Shown here: piece after piece, positions 45,073 to 57,818 of the stretch | Numbering within the stretch: position 1 is the first letter of the stretch | Layout: the number at the start of each line of letters is the position of its first letter | DNA from: Telopea speciosissima | Lineage: Eukaryota > Streptophyta > Magnoliopsida > Proteales > Proteaceae | Length of the DNA stretch: 64,000 bases | Reading direction: 5' to 3' | NCBI RefSeq assembly: GCF_018873765.1 | Contig: NC_057924.1 | Span: forward strand, 16,641,001-16,705,000 | Notes under the pieces: generated by a model | What the model was told of the DNA's origin: nothing | The model's database searches: none | What the model saw: only the letters and a program-made list of their open reading frames with translations | Made by a program: the position numbers and the translations under genes

Positions 45073-47914
45073 ATGGAGAACCCCTCTTCTGGTCAGTAAA
45101 CAATTATATTTCGTTGTTCATTTCGCATTTAACTTCATATTTTGAAGGATGATGATCGGTTCATTTCATTTTCTTTCACTCTGTATATACTCTCTTTTTT
45201 ATTATTATTATTGACTGTGATTCTACATTTTCTTTTCTTTCTGAGCGAAATCTGATGGTTCTTCCTTCTTTTTTTTGGATATGCATAGCTGTATCCGAGG
45301 TTGACAGTGGTAGCGATCTTGTGGTTCCTGTGTATTCATCGTCGTTGGAGGTGAACACCCTTGTACTTCTTATGCTTCGTGTTATAGTTACTTCAATTAT
45401 CATTTCACATTTTCACCTTTGTTTCTGTAAGGATCCCACATGGGTTAAGAATGGGATTTCCATGTTTGGGTTAGAATTTGACACTTTTATCAATTTATTT
45501 TGGCCTAAGATATAATGCTTCAATGGCTTGCATTTACCTTAATTTGAAGTGTATGAGAAAAAAAAAGCGATAAATGCTTAACAACCCCTCCCCCTCTCCC
45601 CAACCCTTTGAAAAAGAGTGGGTGAAATGGCATAAGATATTATAAATGTTGGTGATGTACCACCGGATAAAGGTTAATTAACAACCTTTAGTTTTTGGGA
45701 ATATCAGTCACTAGAATTTTTTTGCTGCAGAGCATGAAAGAATTTAGTTGATGGGATGAAAATCATGTAACTACTGTTTTTATTGTGTTGCCTCACATTC
45801 ATTTGGTTCTCTGTTGATTGGTTTGTGTAGAATAATGTGAAAATTCTGAACAGACTATTGTTGTGCTAAAACATACTGAACCCATCATATTGGTTTAGTA
45901 CCTACATGGCACATACAAAGACAGAAGAAAAAAATGAATAAAATAGTTTGAGGCAACTGAATCATGTCACCCTTCCAAAACCTCCAAAAGGGGGGGGGGG
46001 ATATCAATGAGGAAGAAGTACATATATATGAGTTCATACAAAATTGGTAGCTAGAGCATAGAGACACCATCTGACCAGGCGGCTCTCCAAGGTTGGCTAT
46101 ATACTGTTGGAGTGAAATCTACTCTAAAGGTTCACCAATAGGGAAAAATGTTATGAACTAGCAGGAAATTCAGGCTTTGATTGGTCCTTTTGGCATATAT
46201 CCAAAAGTTGGCCCATTTCTGTAGTTTCAGAGTGTGAGATTAATCAAAAACTGGATCACATGCTGTGACTTTGTACTATGCACAAATCGTAGGAAAAATT
46301 ATCATCACCTGCAATGCCATACTGCTAATCATGTCGGGAAACTGATGTCTGCATTTCCCATAAACTCCATGTCATTGTAACCTTTTTTTGTGTGTGTGTG
46401 GGGGGGGGGGGGGACTGGATGTTGTTCTTGCTCCTGCTTATGTTCTCTTCTTGAACTCTATCTTCAGTTGCTTACGAAGCTGCAAGAGAAGTGGAACTCA
46501 GGGGAAAAGAAACCATACCCAGCAATGTATTCTAGTATTTTTGGTGGTATTATTCTTGACCTAGCAATGATGGTTATTCCAATCGATGATCATATGGTTC
46601 ACCGAGGGCATGGTGTCTTTGATACAGCGATGATTCTCGATGGGTAGGTACATTGTTTCTTTTTTGATAATTAGTTATTTATGTCTTGACCTTGGCTCGT
46701 ATGCTCACTGGCCAGTGCATCAATATAGACCCCAAGTACACTGCAGAGTACTGTATATTGTAACATCTTACGCTCTTCTCTGTGGTCAGACTTGTTTTGC
46801 TTGTAACAGAATTGGATCATCTAACCCAATCTTCACTGCCATCAAAAGATACTTGTTAAATTCCAGTTGTTAGATCAAGTTACTGATTTGCTTCACCTTC
46901 ACTTCTTTGTTTTCCCTTAATTCTTGAAATCGGACCTAAGCCACTAAAACTTTCGGTTCACCTTTGATTGCTCCATGACACCTTGAACCTATTAAACATT
47001 GCAGTTTTTAAATTTGTCATTGCTAACAGATACTTGTATGAATTGGACACCCATCTGGACCGATTTTTGAGATCAGCATCAAAAGCAAAGATTTGTTCTC
47101 CTTTCCCTCGATCAAGTCTTAGAAGCATTCTTGTGCAGCTGGCAGCAGTGTCACAGTGCAGGAAAGGCTCTTTGAGGTATTGGTTGAGTGCAGGCCCGGG
47201 GAACTTCTTGCTCTCACCTGCTGGCTGCCCAACATCTGCATTCTATGCAATAGTCATTGCCGATAACTACTCCCAATGCAAAGAAGGGGTGAAAGTGGTA
47301 ACATCCACTGTACCCATGAAGGCACCAGAATTTGCTACCATGAAGAATGTGAACTACCTTCCAAACACCTTGTCCTTAATGGAAGCTGAAGAGAAGGGAG
47401 CATTTGCTGCCATCTGGTTGGATGATGAGGGTTATATTGCAGAGGGACCAAATGTAAATGTTGCTTTTATAACCCACAACAAGGAGCTTCTGTTGCCCTC
47501 ATTTGATAAGATCCTTAGTGGATGCACTGCAAAGAGGCTTATCGCTTTGGCACCCAAATTGGTTGAGAAGGGCCTTTTGAAGAGTGTGAACACTACCAAT
47601 ATAACCCTGGAAGAAGGCAAAAGTGCAGCAGAGATGATGTTTGTAGGAAGTGGTCTTCCAATATTACCAATTATCATGTGGGACGGAAAACCCATAGGAG
47701 ATGGTAAGTATTCCTCAAAGCTGTTTTATCAGTCTTTAAATGATTTTATTTTCCTCTATATCAAAGAAAAACTATTTGTTTTCTGCTGATAAAAGTGTTC
47801 TTTTTTATCTTGGCAGGCAGGGTGGGAGAGTTGACACTTGCCCTCTCAGATCTGCTATGGGAGGACATGGTAGCAGGTCCAGAAACTCAAAGGCTATGCA
47901 TTCCTTATGTGTAG
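45073..47914 (+). CDS. class-IV PLP aminotransferase, D-amino-acid/branched-chain aminotransferase-like
   Basis: Five exons: 45073-45091, 45289-45350, 46468-46643, 47030-47703 and 47817-47914; all introns GT-AG, 342 aa. The frame closes at each join. Conserved text: PYPAMYSSIFGGIILDLAMM, IPIDDHMVHRGHGVFDTAMI, YLYELDTHLDRFLRSASKAK, LRYWLSAGPGNFLLS, the PLP lysine K191 in FATMKNVNYLPN, E224 in GYIAEGPNVNVAF, and LSGCTAKR. This is fold-type IV, the group of bacterial D-alanine aminotransferase and aminodeoxychorismate lyase; the closest plant relatives I know are Arabidopsis At5g27410 and At3g05190 and, more distantly, At5g57850 (D-amino-acid transaminase/ADC lyase). The exact substrate is not shown by sequence. 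No plastid presequence is seen with this start, so cytosolic location is likely. The Pro usual after IILD is Leu here. Confidence 0.88.
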
Positions 47915-48061
47915 GGTATCAGAAAGTGATCACAGCAATGTTTCCTTCAAAGATATCGATGTCCTCCATCATTGCTGGTCATGTAATGAAGACTTGCCCT
48001 TATATATTTTCTTGTATTTACTCTTTCCTTTTATCTCAACAGCAGTAGAATAAGGTGTTGA

Positions 48062-48111
48062 ATAAGTAATTGAATGTTTCTACCCAAAAACAATAAAAAG
48101 AATAAGTAATT
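48062..48111 (+). mobile_element. trace insertion of a retroposon tail in the 3' flank
   Basis: GAATAAGTAATT(T)GAATGT is repeated at about 48060 and 48099, separated by about 22 nt (tttctacccaaaaacaataa...). This looks like a target duplication around a nearly empty LINE/SINE tail. Small size lowers certainty. Confidence 0.5.
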
Positions 48112-48171
48112 TGAATGTGCTTGATTTTAGTGTGAGGTTATATTGCACTTATCATTTGATGGATATTTCAA

Positions 48172-48520
48172 CAACAACTACAACAGCTACTCAACCTTAT
48201 CCCAACTAAATGGGTTTGGCTACATGGATTCTTTCAAAACAAAGTAGGGAAAACTGAGATCAACACAAAGGACTTGAAAGTAAGAGGAATAAAGAATAAA
48301 AATGAAAAAAAAAATGAGATAAGAAAAGTGTGAAATGAAAAATGAAGGTAAGAGGAAAGAGGATAGCCCCGGGAAATCAGGAAAAATCTTAACTACATGG
48401 TGTCGACAACGTAGATCCTTGCCCTCCAATAGGCTCTATCTGAGGTCATACTTGGCACAAAACCCAGACTATGCATGTCATTCTTCACAACCTCACTTAT
48501 GGTCATTTTAGGCCTGCACC
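48172..48520 (-). mobile_element. RTE-type LINE 3'-end fragment
   Basis: On the minus strand it ends ...GGTTGAGTAGCTGTTGTAGTTGTTGTTG, preceded by CCATGTAGCCAAACCCATTT and 'agttgggataagg'. This text with a TTG-repeat tail is very common in plant genomes and, from memory, belongs to RTE-like LINEs or their SINEs. No coding part is present. Confidence 0.6.
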
Positions 48521-49616
48521 TATGGTCATTTGATGGATGTTTCAATATGTCGTAATTATATATAAGCTTGCAGTCATAGTTTAGAAGCCAAATAAATTAG
48601 AGAACTGGAACTTAATATTTTGGCTGAAAATCATATGTAAAAGAAACATCAGCCACCATTATGACCAAGTCAAATGTTTAGCAGTTTCTGGATCCATTAG
48701 TATAGATCTAAATTGACATGATCCCACCTCCATCATGACTTTGTTCCACACACCCAAATCTAGCACCCAAAGCATGGTCATAGTTGTTTCTCCATTCCTA
48801 TGCATGTAAGTTGCAGGGTCACAACAAAAGGCAATCAGTATTCACATATGAGGTCTCATCAAAACCTGTTTCAACTTAAAATTATGAATCAGGCTAGCTT
48901 CCACATCAACCTTGCTTTTCATAGATTTAAAGCCTCTGATGTTCTGAACCCTAACAATCAAAGGGACTTGCACGAGCCCCTTCAACCTTTAGATCACCAC
49001 TATACCCTTGCTTGTCATGCTTTTTTCTGTAACATAAATTTAAAGTTCTCATGTTTGGGTTGTTGACATCTGAATCCACCGACTGCTCGAAAATCAGAAA
49101 CTGTTCAAATGGACTTACCTGGCGTAGCTGGTCTACCCAGAAAAGGCCAAAGAGAGGCCTCTGCTTGCCTACTGCACAACAGGTGAATAGGCAATCTCCT
49201 CTATAGCTTCAGTTATGGCCACAATAACAAGCCTTTCCATTCCCCTCCACAACTCTTTATCCAACAGTTATTGCATCCTACTTCTGAGTACAAGCATATC
49301 AATTCTCCTACTGCAGCATTCTGATTTAGTTCACTTGAACCATGATATCCTCCTACCTGCTCAAACTTGTACCTTCACTTCTCCCCAACGCCCCTTCAAA
49401 GGACTCTGCTCTGTTCCATTAGCTGGAACAAAATGTCTCCCTCCATGAGTGTCAATCTAAGAATATTAACACTGCTAAACTCTATGTATGCATCTAGAGA
49501 AACGTATCAGTGCCCCTCCAATTCTAATGAACAACTTCACAAATGATAAAAAATCAAAGAAGAAAAAGGAAGGAAACAGAACATTTCAAGCTTCTTACTT
49601 TAACTATGTAGCTCAA
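48521..49616. other. gene-free spacer
   Basis: No protein or RNA gene was recognised. Open frames here have no known motif. Confidence 0.5.
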
Positions 49617-50451
49617 TGATGGTATTCTAAGTCACTCATAGGTAGAGACTGTGGTTCCAAATAGAAACTAGAATCGGAGGGTTAGGTTGAATCAAAATTA
49701 AGAGAAAATGACGATTCACAAACTGTTGGTCAAAGGATCTGTATATGGACAGGAGTATACCACAACTAAAAATCATAAAAGGAAGCTTTAGTAACCCATG
49801 GCAGCCAGGTGTCCTCCTTCAATTAGGGACTATCTACCCAACTGGAAAGAGTGTCAGTGATGCTGGGCTGAAACTTAATCAATGACTGAACTCAAGGGGA
49901 ATAAAAAAATCAAAAGAAAACTTAGGAATAATAGAACTAGAACTTAGTGATGCATAAGAAAAACTTTAGCAATATTACCATTCATAGCTTGAATGCACCA
50001 AGGTTGGATGAAGACTGAATTTGAAGATGAATAGTTGGGTAGAATAAGAGGATATGTTGGTCTCCCACCAATCTACTTCTTGGAATCTCACCAAGGGTTG
50101 ATAACATGAGGCATCTCACATCCACACACAAGCACATAACAATGTTCTGTTTTTATTGTCAAATTCATGGCTACTATAATGGCCTCTTCTCTTTTTATAA
50201 TGGTAAAACTATTACAAGAAATAGTAGTTTCATTAATGAACATTGGCAATGAAACCTAATTTATTGAAAATGGAACCTCCTTTGTTAACAACCATTATGC
50301 TTCTAGAAAATCCTCCTCACACATGGACTAAAATTGGCCTTAGGCTTTGAGCTAGGACTTGGCTCATGAAGACAAATAAACATGGTTCCATGTTGGTTGG
50401 GCTTTTATGTTCCTGTGGATATATTTTTGCTGGAACCTTTGATCCACGTCA
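49617..50451 (-). repeat. 3' LTR of the gypsy element
   Basis: Bounded by TGACGTGGATC (minus, from 50451) and ...ATACCATCA (to 49617). Its last 110-120 bp match 56476-56590 (for example GATGGTATNCTAAGTCACTC and AATAGAAACYAGAATC), which is all that remains of the 5' LTR. Confidence 0.8.
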
Positions 50452-50622
50452 ATTCTCCCCAGCTTGATTTCATTTGTTTCTGATGAATGCATGAGTGCCA
50501 TATATTGTTCATACAAGTTAGGGTTTAGGCACTTGAAGTCATCTTCATGGATCTAGTACAGTCCATCCGTGGTCATCCCTTCCACTTGACAAGGAAAGAG
50601 TGATAACCACCCCCTTTTCATG

Positions 50623-51460
50623 TCATGATATACTTATCATCCCCCACATATTTAAAGCATGTTCAGTATCTCCGTCATCGAAATGATGGTCCAAGTAGAG
50701 AGTAAGGTTGGCCACATTGAAGACTTTGCTAATGGCCAAATCTGGTGGAAGGTCAAGTACATAGGCATTGGGGATCATTTTCTTCAACACTTTGTAATGG
50801 CCCATTTTCCGAGGATGCAATTTTATGTTAGCATGTGGAGCAAATCTTTTCGGGGCAATACGAACCAACACCATGTCTCTGGGCTGAAACTCGACATATC
50901 ACCGATGACTGTCAGTAACCACCTTATAGGCTTTATTACTAAGGTTGATCCGTCTATGCATATCTGTTTGTACCTTAGAATTATGGCGTGAGAATTCGTT
51001 AGCTTCAATACTAACTCATGCCTCAAGTAGTAGAGGGATAAGGTTGATGGGTTATTTGGGATGAACTCTAAGCAGAATTTCAAAGGGAGTACCATCCGTC
51101 ATCCTATTGACAGAGCTGTTGTAGGCAAACTAAGCTACATCTAGTATCAATGATCACTTCTTTTCATAATTGTGAACAAGGCACTGTAACAAATTACCCA
51201 AGCTTTGGTTAACCACCTTGGTTTTCCCATCAATCTAAGGATAAAAGGCTATATAAAATTATAAATTTATACTAATCCTCGTCTACTAGGTTTTTTAAAA
51301 ATAACTCATGATCACTAATGTCTCTATCAGAAACAATGGACTTCGGTAAGCCATGAAATTGTATTACTTCTTTGAAAAAGAGAGTAGCAATATGTGAAGT
51401 ATCATATGTCCGTTGACAATATATAAAATGCGCCATCTTAGAGAAGTGATCAACCACCAT
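50623..51460 (-). pseudogene. gypsy integrase remnant
   Basis: 51460-51272 reads [13 protein letters not shown]...[11 protein letters not shown] (integrase core with two of the catalytic Asp). 51095-50900 and 50874-50623 hold the C-terminal part: IAPKRFAPHANIKLHPRKMG, HYKVLKKMIPNAYVLDLPPD and SKVFNVANLTLY, the region following integrase in plant gypsy elements. At least two frame changes. Confidence 0.85.
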
Positions 51461-51469
51461 AAATATAGA

Positions 51470-53069
51470 GTCATGTTTTTCCTTTGTGGTATAAGTAATC
51501 CAAATATGAAATCATACTAATATGGACAAAAGGTGTGTTTGGAATGGGGAAAGGATAGTACAAGCACATGTTTTGCCTTGTCCCTTTGGCAAGTTGACAT
51601 ACATGACAACTTTTGATTACATGATCAACGTCTTGGGACATGTGAAACCAATAATATTGATTTGAGACTTATAGAAGAGTCTTATGTTTGCTAAAATGAT
51701 CACCCAATCTTTCACCATGCAGTTTTCGTATAAGGTGATGACGTGAAAAAAATCTCTGGAATGAACAATTAGGACCCAAAGAAGAGATAACCATCATGGA
51801 CAAACTGCTTAGTCGGGTAACCCTTGCACTTGCAGAGGGGTCATTGAAAGTGTGTATAGGGGTATAAACATGGATGGGTTTCTTGGTTTCACAGGAGAGC
51901 GGGATGGTAAATTCGCACTCTTGTGTCTAAATGCAGGAACCATGCGACCAAGTAGCATTCTTTTAGTTTTATTTTTAGATATCTAATGTGTGTAAGAATA
52001 TTGATGGGTTGTTCTTCTCTCTTTTTATTGTGTTGTTGTCTTGCTGAGATTAGGTTAGATTTTGGGAATTTATAACCTTAACAACAAAACAACAGAAAGA
52101 AAATTGCCGACAAAGCATTGCCAACTAAGCAAAGTTCACAACTTCAAGAGTGGAGCAAGCATTTAGGCTTTAGGCGCAAGGCTATTTCAAAGGTTAGTCC
52201 ATTGATGTTTCTATCTTTCTCAAACCCTTAGCGTCCACCTTTGTTTTTGGCTGGATCAAAAACTCCAACGTCATCAACTGGACTAAATATTCAAACAATC
52301 GAAACTTATTTATCAATTATGTTGTTCTTGTTTTCAGGCAGAAACTCACATATGAAGAAATTTTTTTAATAACTATTTAATTTTTATACGATTTTATTTC
52401 TAAATCTTCCTTTAGGGGTCTGCCACAAGAAATAAATTACAACAAGAATAATTTGATACACTCTTTGTCTATATTTTAATTTTGCATAACTAAATACTAG
52501 AATAATTTAATGTATTAATTAGTCCAATAATTCAATGAGAAATTTTAGAGTGTACATATTATTAAGGGTGGGCATGTGGATGCTACAACGAAATATGGGT
52601 ATTAATTAAAGAGATAATATAATATTAATTGTTATGTAATATGTAGTTATTGGGGTGGACCCAAGAACTTAAGTCCCTGGAGTGGTCTATCCAGTACCAA
52701 CTCCACCTAGCCTTCATATTTGGTCTTAGTTTTTTTTCGATCAACAGTATTTTTTTTTAGGATAATCTTCCATAGCACTATGTCCACCTTGTTGCAATTC
52801 TTAAAAAATCTATGAGAATTCCTTATCTGAAGCATATTCATCCCGAATGTGTTTGATACTGATGAAATGGTATGAAAAAGTATGTATGGTCAACACTTTA
52901 AGGCTCAAAGCATCAACTACAACGTTTCCTTTATGGCCTTATAATTCAGTGCAAAAATGAACTCCTAGAGGTATGTCACGCACTTGGCATGTTGATGGCT
53001 AACGGCCTTTTGAGAATGCAATCGCTTAAGGGTCTTACTAATAAGGTAATGCTTTCAATACTACAAAAC
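51470..53069. other. gypsy interior with foreign repeats
   Basis: Between integrase and RNase H. A MITE relative of 5071-5259 lies at 51837-51968. AT-rich sequence 51970-52760 does not resemble a retrotransposon and may be a further insertion. Confidence 0.5.
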
Positions 53070-53903
53070 TTAAACCACAAGGTAAAGTTCAAGGTTGTGG
53101 ATGGAGTAAAGCCTCTTGACGTCATTAAACTTCTCACTGTAGGAGGCTAGAGATCCTCTAAGACCAATATGTGAGGCATCAGTAACAACCTCAAACACTA
53201 GGTTAAAGTCTGAAAATTGCAACATGGGAGCCTTTGTCATCTTCTTCTTGATCAATGCAAAGGTTTTGTTTGCCACGGGGGTCCACTTCGACTTACCTTT
53301 TGCCTGCTTAGTACATTCTATGATCAGGGCCATGAAATTCCAAATAAACTTCCAGAAGAATGAAACGAGGTCATGGAAAATGTGTCTCCATAAGGGTTCT
53401 TGGTGAAAGCCAATCAATTATGTTTTTGATCTTTTCCAAATCAGCTTCAACTCCCTTTGATGATATGATGACTCCAAGGAACACTAGCCTTGATAGCATA
53501 AATGAACACTTCTTGAGATTGATATAGAGATTTTCAACTTGAAGTATCTTCAAAATGTGTCATAAGTGATTCATATGATCATCTTATTATTTATTGTAAA
53601 TTGAAATATTTCGTAAGTGATTCATATGATCGACTTGTTTTTGTTGTAAATCAGAACATTGTCAAAGTAAACAACAAGAAAATGACCAATAAAAGAACGG
53701 AGTACCTATGTCATCATATGCAAAAAGGTACTAGGTGCATTGGTTAAGTCGAATGGTATAACCCACCACTCGAATAGTCCATCTTTTATTTTGAATCTCG
53801 TCTTCCATTTATTCCCCAACTGAATGCGTATTTGATGGTAGAAACTCTTAAGGTCTATTTTTAGAAAATACCATGGCACCGGATAGCATGTCAAGTATAT
53901 CAT
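53070..53903 (-). pseudogene. gypsy reverse transcriptase / RNase H remnant
   Basis: 53903-53706: [48 protein letters not shown] (RT fingers and palm; first catalytic Asp in KIDLKS). 53553-53371: NLYINLKKCSFMLSRLVFLG, VIISSKG (RT thumb). 53417-53070: SKWTPVANKTFALIKKKMTK, APMLQFSDF, FEVVTDASHIGL (RNase H Asp), YSIHNLELYLVV. The region with the YxDD box, near 53600-53700, is disrupted by a short repeat. Confidence 0.88.
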
Positions 53904-54561
53904 CTAATCAAGGAATGAAAAATCTATAGTTAATGGTAATTTTACTGATGACTCTACTAGCAATACACATCCACCATGTACCATCCTTCTTTGGAGTGAG
54001 TAATGCGGGGATTGCACACAGACTCAAGCTTTCTTGTATGAAACATTTCCTTAATAAGTTGTTGATTTACCGTTTCAACTTGGCATGCTTATTTGGACTA
54101 AGACGATAAACTATAAGGTAAAGAAATACTGAACCCAATATCAAATCAATTGTGTGCTGAGAATCACATATTGACTGTAATTCATCTAATAGATCATCAA
54201 GTATGAAGTCTGAAAAGTCAGAAATTAGATTTTGTATAGATTTGAAAAACTTAACCTGGTTGATGGGCCACTTCCCATGTAATAAGAGCTAATATAAGAC
54301 CTGCCTCCTTGTTGGTTTAAATGAATTACTTGTGGAGTACTGTTAACACCATTTTGTTGTCACTAGGCTGCCCTTTATCTCCTAGTTTCATAACCTTCTT
54401 ATATCTGCTAGTTTTTATCTTCTATTGTGCTCTCTTGACTGGAATATTGATAGGGTTAAAGATCATTGACTTCCTGTGAAAAATGATGATAAATTGATTA
54501 TTGATTTCGCCTACCAAGATATCGCCATCGAAAAGGCAAGGCTGTCTCAGCCACACATCTA

Positions 54562-55063
54562 TCAATTACATGAGAATAATGTCGCACCAAACAAACTCCT
54601 CATATTCTCCCAACTTGAGTGGTAACGAATATTGTTGGTCAACCTCAAGGGTAAAGTCATTGAGGAGAGAGACACGGTAATGTTATGTATGCTTCTTATG
54701 CTGAAAACTAGACCTTTTGATACCACATTGACGCAGTTACCATTGTCCACGATCACTTGAGCCACTTTAGGTCCTCTGTTCATACAGGTATAAAAGATAC
54801 AATTACGTTGTCAATCCGTCCCCTTTCATTTTAGTGGCTAGAATACAACACATCATATTGACCTCATAGGTCTTCTCTATGTTATCAATGTCATGGTCTA
54901 ATGTCTCTTCTTCATCAAGTGGAACTCCATCACAACATTGTGTCTCTTCATTAGTCTCATAAACAGTAACATCATTGGTACTTCTTTGTCGCTTTAAAAT
55001 TTTTTTTGAGAAGTGCCCATATTGTTGACAGTGATAACATTTCATCTTGTCGTTGTCATCCAT
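54562..55063 (-). pseudogene. gypsy gag zinc knuckle and protease remnant
   Basis: 55063-54803 begins KMKCYHCQQYGHFSKKI. The knuckle is CX2CX4HX4, but the final cysteine is replaced by Ile. 54783-54562 reads NRGPKVAQVIVDNGNCVNVV, matching the retroviral-type aspartic protease around its D(S/G)G loop, here D-N-G-N. Separate frames. Confidence 0.75.
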
Positions 55064-55103
55064 AAGGGTCTTGCCCTTAACATTAGTAAGAGGTGTAGAT
55101 AGA

Positions 55104-55543
55104 CTTGTAAATGGATCGGATTCGGCTCGAATACGGATCAGATTTGATCGGATCCGGATATTCCCTGGTTGAATACGGATACCTCTGAATGGATTCAGAT
55201 GCGGATCGAATTTGAATTTTTGACCATCCGTTTACATCTCTGTCTTGTGTAACCTGAGTCTTCTTCCCCCTAGCGGATACAATTCACTCTTAATCCATAT
55301 CGCTTAGATCATGATTCTCTTTTCCTAATATTTTAGAACTTGTTGAATCTTCAAAAACCCGCAAGATCATTATTTATTTAAGTTTTTTATTATTAAATAT
55401 TTGGATTTTTTTTTGGATGAATTTTTATCGGAGTATTTGAATTTTTTTTTCGGATATCTCTAAACGAATACGGATGTCCCTAAATGGATACAGATACGGA
55501 TCGAATTCAAATTTTTGGTTATCCATTTACAACCATAGGTGTG
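55104..55543. mobile_element. hAT-like 'cggatcggattcgg' element inside the gypsy
   Basis: TIRs TAGACTTGTAAATGGATCGG and GGTTATCCATTTACAACCATA lie between GGTGTAGA and GGTGTGTA, an imperfect 8-bp duplication. The interior is of the same word type as 6680-6955 and 34647-34904, and contains a second, shorter repeat of that motif. Confidence 0.7.
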
Positions 55544-56739
55544 TATGGTTGCCAAACAAGTAGTCTAGTAATTGTAGGATTCCTCCAGTAGGATTCCTCA
55601 AGTACTCTCCAACTTGAAATGTGAGCCTCTGTAGGGACCTCTCACATTTTTCTCAGCTAACAACGCCTTCTAGAAGCAATACTATAGACCATAAATGTCA
55701 TGTACAATCAGTTCTTTACATTTCTTGGGATTCAAACCAGATTTGAACTTTGACACCAATTGTGTCATCCTCATAGAGTCTCGTGCGTGCAACAAGAGCA
55801 TCAAAATGCTCCATATAATTTTCTTTGAACAAGTTTCCTTTAACGAAAAGTGTTTAACTTATAATTCAAATGAGCTTTGTAATTAGTAGGCATGTTCTTG
55901 CTTGTGAACTTTCCCTTTCATCTTAGCCAATGTAGTAAAGTTGTTCATCGTGCTTGCATCCGTCGTTCATAATGATCCAATCACTCTCTTATTGATCCTA
56001 CTAACTTGGCCCTAGCAAATCATATCTTCTGGACTTCTGTCAAATCAAACCATTCAAGATAGTTTTTCAAACTATTCAACTAATCTTGGAACACTTGGGA
56101 CCTAATTTCATATTGTATTCTTTAAACTCAAGCCTTACTCATTGGGAGTCACCATTAAATCTATTGGTCCAATCATAAGAAGGCTATGGAGGGCATCTTC
56201 CAATAGAGCTAGGGAATTGAAGGTCTTTGTGGTCCTCTCATTGCACGAGAGATATGGTTCGTGGTGGAATGAGCTGGAAATCTATCACCCATCCATAATT
56301 CATCGTTAGTTTCATGAGATGGTGTATGAGAGAGAATATCTATACGTTGTTTTAGGGCGGTTACCTCTTCAGATATTACTGGCATATTTTGATAAATATA
56401 TTACATAATCTTAAATAATTATGCAAGAGATTCAAGAGTCTTAGAGCTACTGTTGGTTTGGCTCTGATACCAAAATGATGGTATCCTAAGTCACTCACAA
56501 GTAAAGAATAGGATTCCAAATAGAAACCAGAATCACAGGGCTAGGTCGAACCAAAATTAATAGAAAATGATGATTCCCAAGTTGCTAATGAATTGCCTTG
56601 CCTCACTTTAATTATTCCAAAGGGGGGGTATGAGTTAGTGTTTCCTATTGGCAAAACATATGCTCCCAAACAAAAAAGAAAATTCTCACTTATTATTATA
56701 GACACAAGAGTTGCTGAAATTACCTACTCTACCCCTGTG

Positions 56740-56880
56740 AAATGAAAAATCTCATCTATGTTGATGTACTTGGATGCTCTCATTGGGCCCCCACACTGGT
56801 GCAGGGGCTACTTGACCAGGCAGCCATCTTTTGCCCATTTATTATTTAGGTAAAAGATCTCCCACATTGTCTAGTCCCTT
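56740..56880. repeat. inverted relative of the 5071-5259 MITE family
   Basis: 'ctgtgaaatgaaaaatctcatc...', 'ctcattgggcccccacac' and 'ggggctacttgacc' are the reverse complement of that family's sections, ends eroded. Confidence 0.5.
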
Positions 56881-57287
56881 TAGCTAGGGGTGTCAAGTGT
56901 CAACTTGTCGGGCTTGGTCGGGCTTAACCGGGCTCTATCAATCTCAAGTCTTGCGTCTTGATCGCTCATTTAGCTAATCGTGTTGGGCCTGGTCAGGCTC
57001 GATCGGTCTCGGGCTATAATTGGGCTACTATAATTGGGCCTTAACTGGCCTATGGGCCTGTTTAATTCTAAACGGTCTTTAAACATGCCTTAACCGGGCT
57101 AATAGGATGATATTCATTATTTATTCATCTTAATGAATCCATTATCTATTAATTAAATAATAACTTGATCATTAAGATTTCCATCCTAAATGTTTTTTAT
57201 AGTGTAAAGAAAGAGCATCACTTCTTACCCCCCCCCCAAAAAAAAAAACACCACTTAAAATAGCACACAAGGCTCAATTAGAGGTTT

Positions 57288-57575
57288 TTTTTTTTTGGTA
57301 AAATAAAATTCTATTTAGATAATTAGAAGACATGTGTTACACAAGGTTTCAAAAACATTTAGCTTTAGAAACCAATGAATGGAATATGACCCTGTCTTAC
57401 ATGTCATAAACGAGACCTTCCGAGTTAGGGAATGGATACAACCAATAATATCCCTAGAAACGAAGCTGATAGTCCAGCTAACGAAACAAGAAGATATATT
57501 AAACATATTCTTCACACTTGGTAAAGTCACTGTGGGCATTGGAGCACCAGGCTTGACAACCTAGATCATCACATT
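57288..57575 (-). mobile_element. LINE 3'-end fragment
   Basis: A T-run at 57288-57298 followed by ggtaaaataaaattc is the minus-strand form of the LINE tail (TTTTACC plus A-run). The next 250 bp have no recognised coding sequence. Confidence 0.55.
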
Positions 57576-57818
57576 TGCTTCACGGGATGCACTTAAAACC
57601 ACATTTGCTTCACTGGGATTGTAACCGCTGAACACAAATGGTAATTGATAAGCACTAAATGTAGATGTTAGTGGAGCACTAAGTGTACTTTGGAGGAGCA
57701 CTAAATGTGGACGTTGGTGGAGTATTAAATGACATAACCAACGAGAGATAAACAGATTGATTACCACTAGGAGATGTGAAACCACTACCTTGAATGGATT
57801 GATGAGTTTTTTCTTGTA

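Larger units (their letters stand above)
49617..56600 (-). mobile_element. decayed Ty3/gypsy LTR retrotransposon
   Basis: Read on the minus strand from right to left: end of a truncated 5' LTR (56476-56590), a perfect TGGTATCAGAGC initiator-Met primer site (56472-56461), gag zinc knuckle (near 55045), protease-like region (54783), RT (53903-53371), RNase H (53417-53070), integrase (51460-50623), purine tract AAGCTGGGGAGAAT (50465-50452), and the 3' LTR (49617-50451, about 835 bp). RT, RNase H, integrase order defines Ty3/gypsy. Every domain is frameshifted or gapped and foreign repeats sit inside (51837-51968, 55104-55543), so it is dead. Confidence 0.92.
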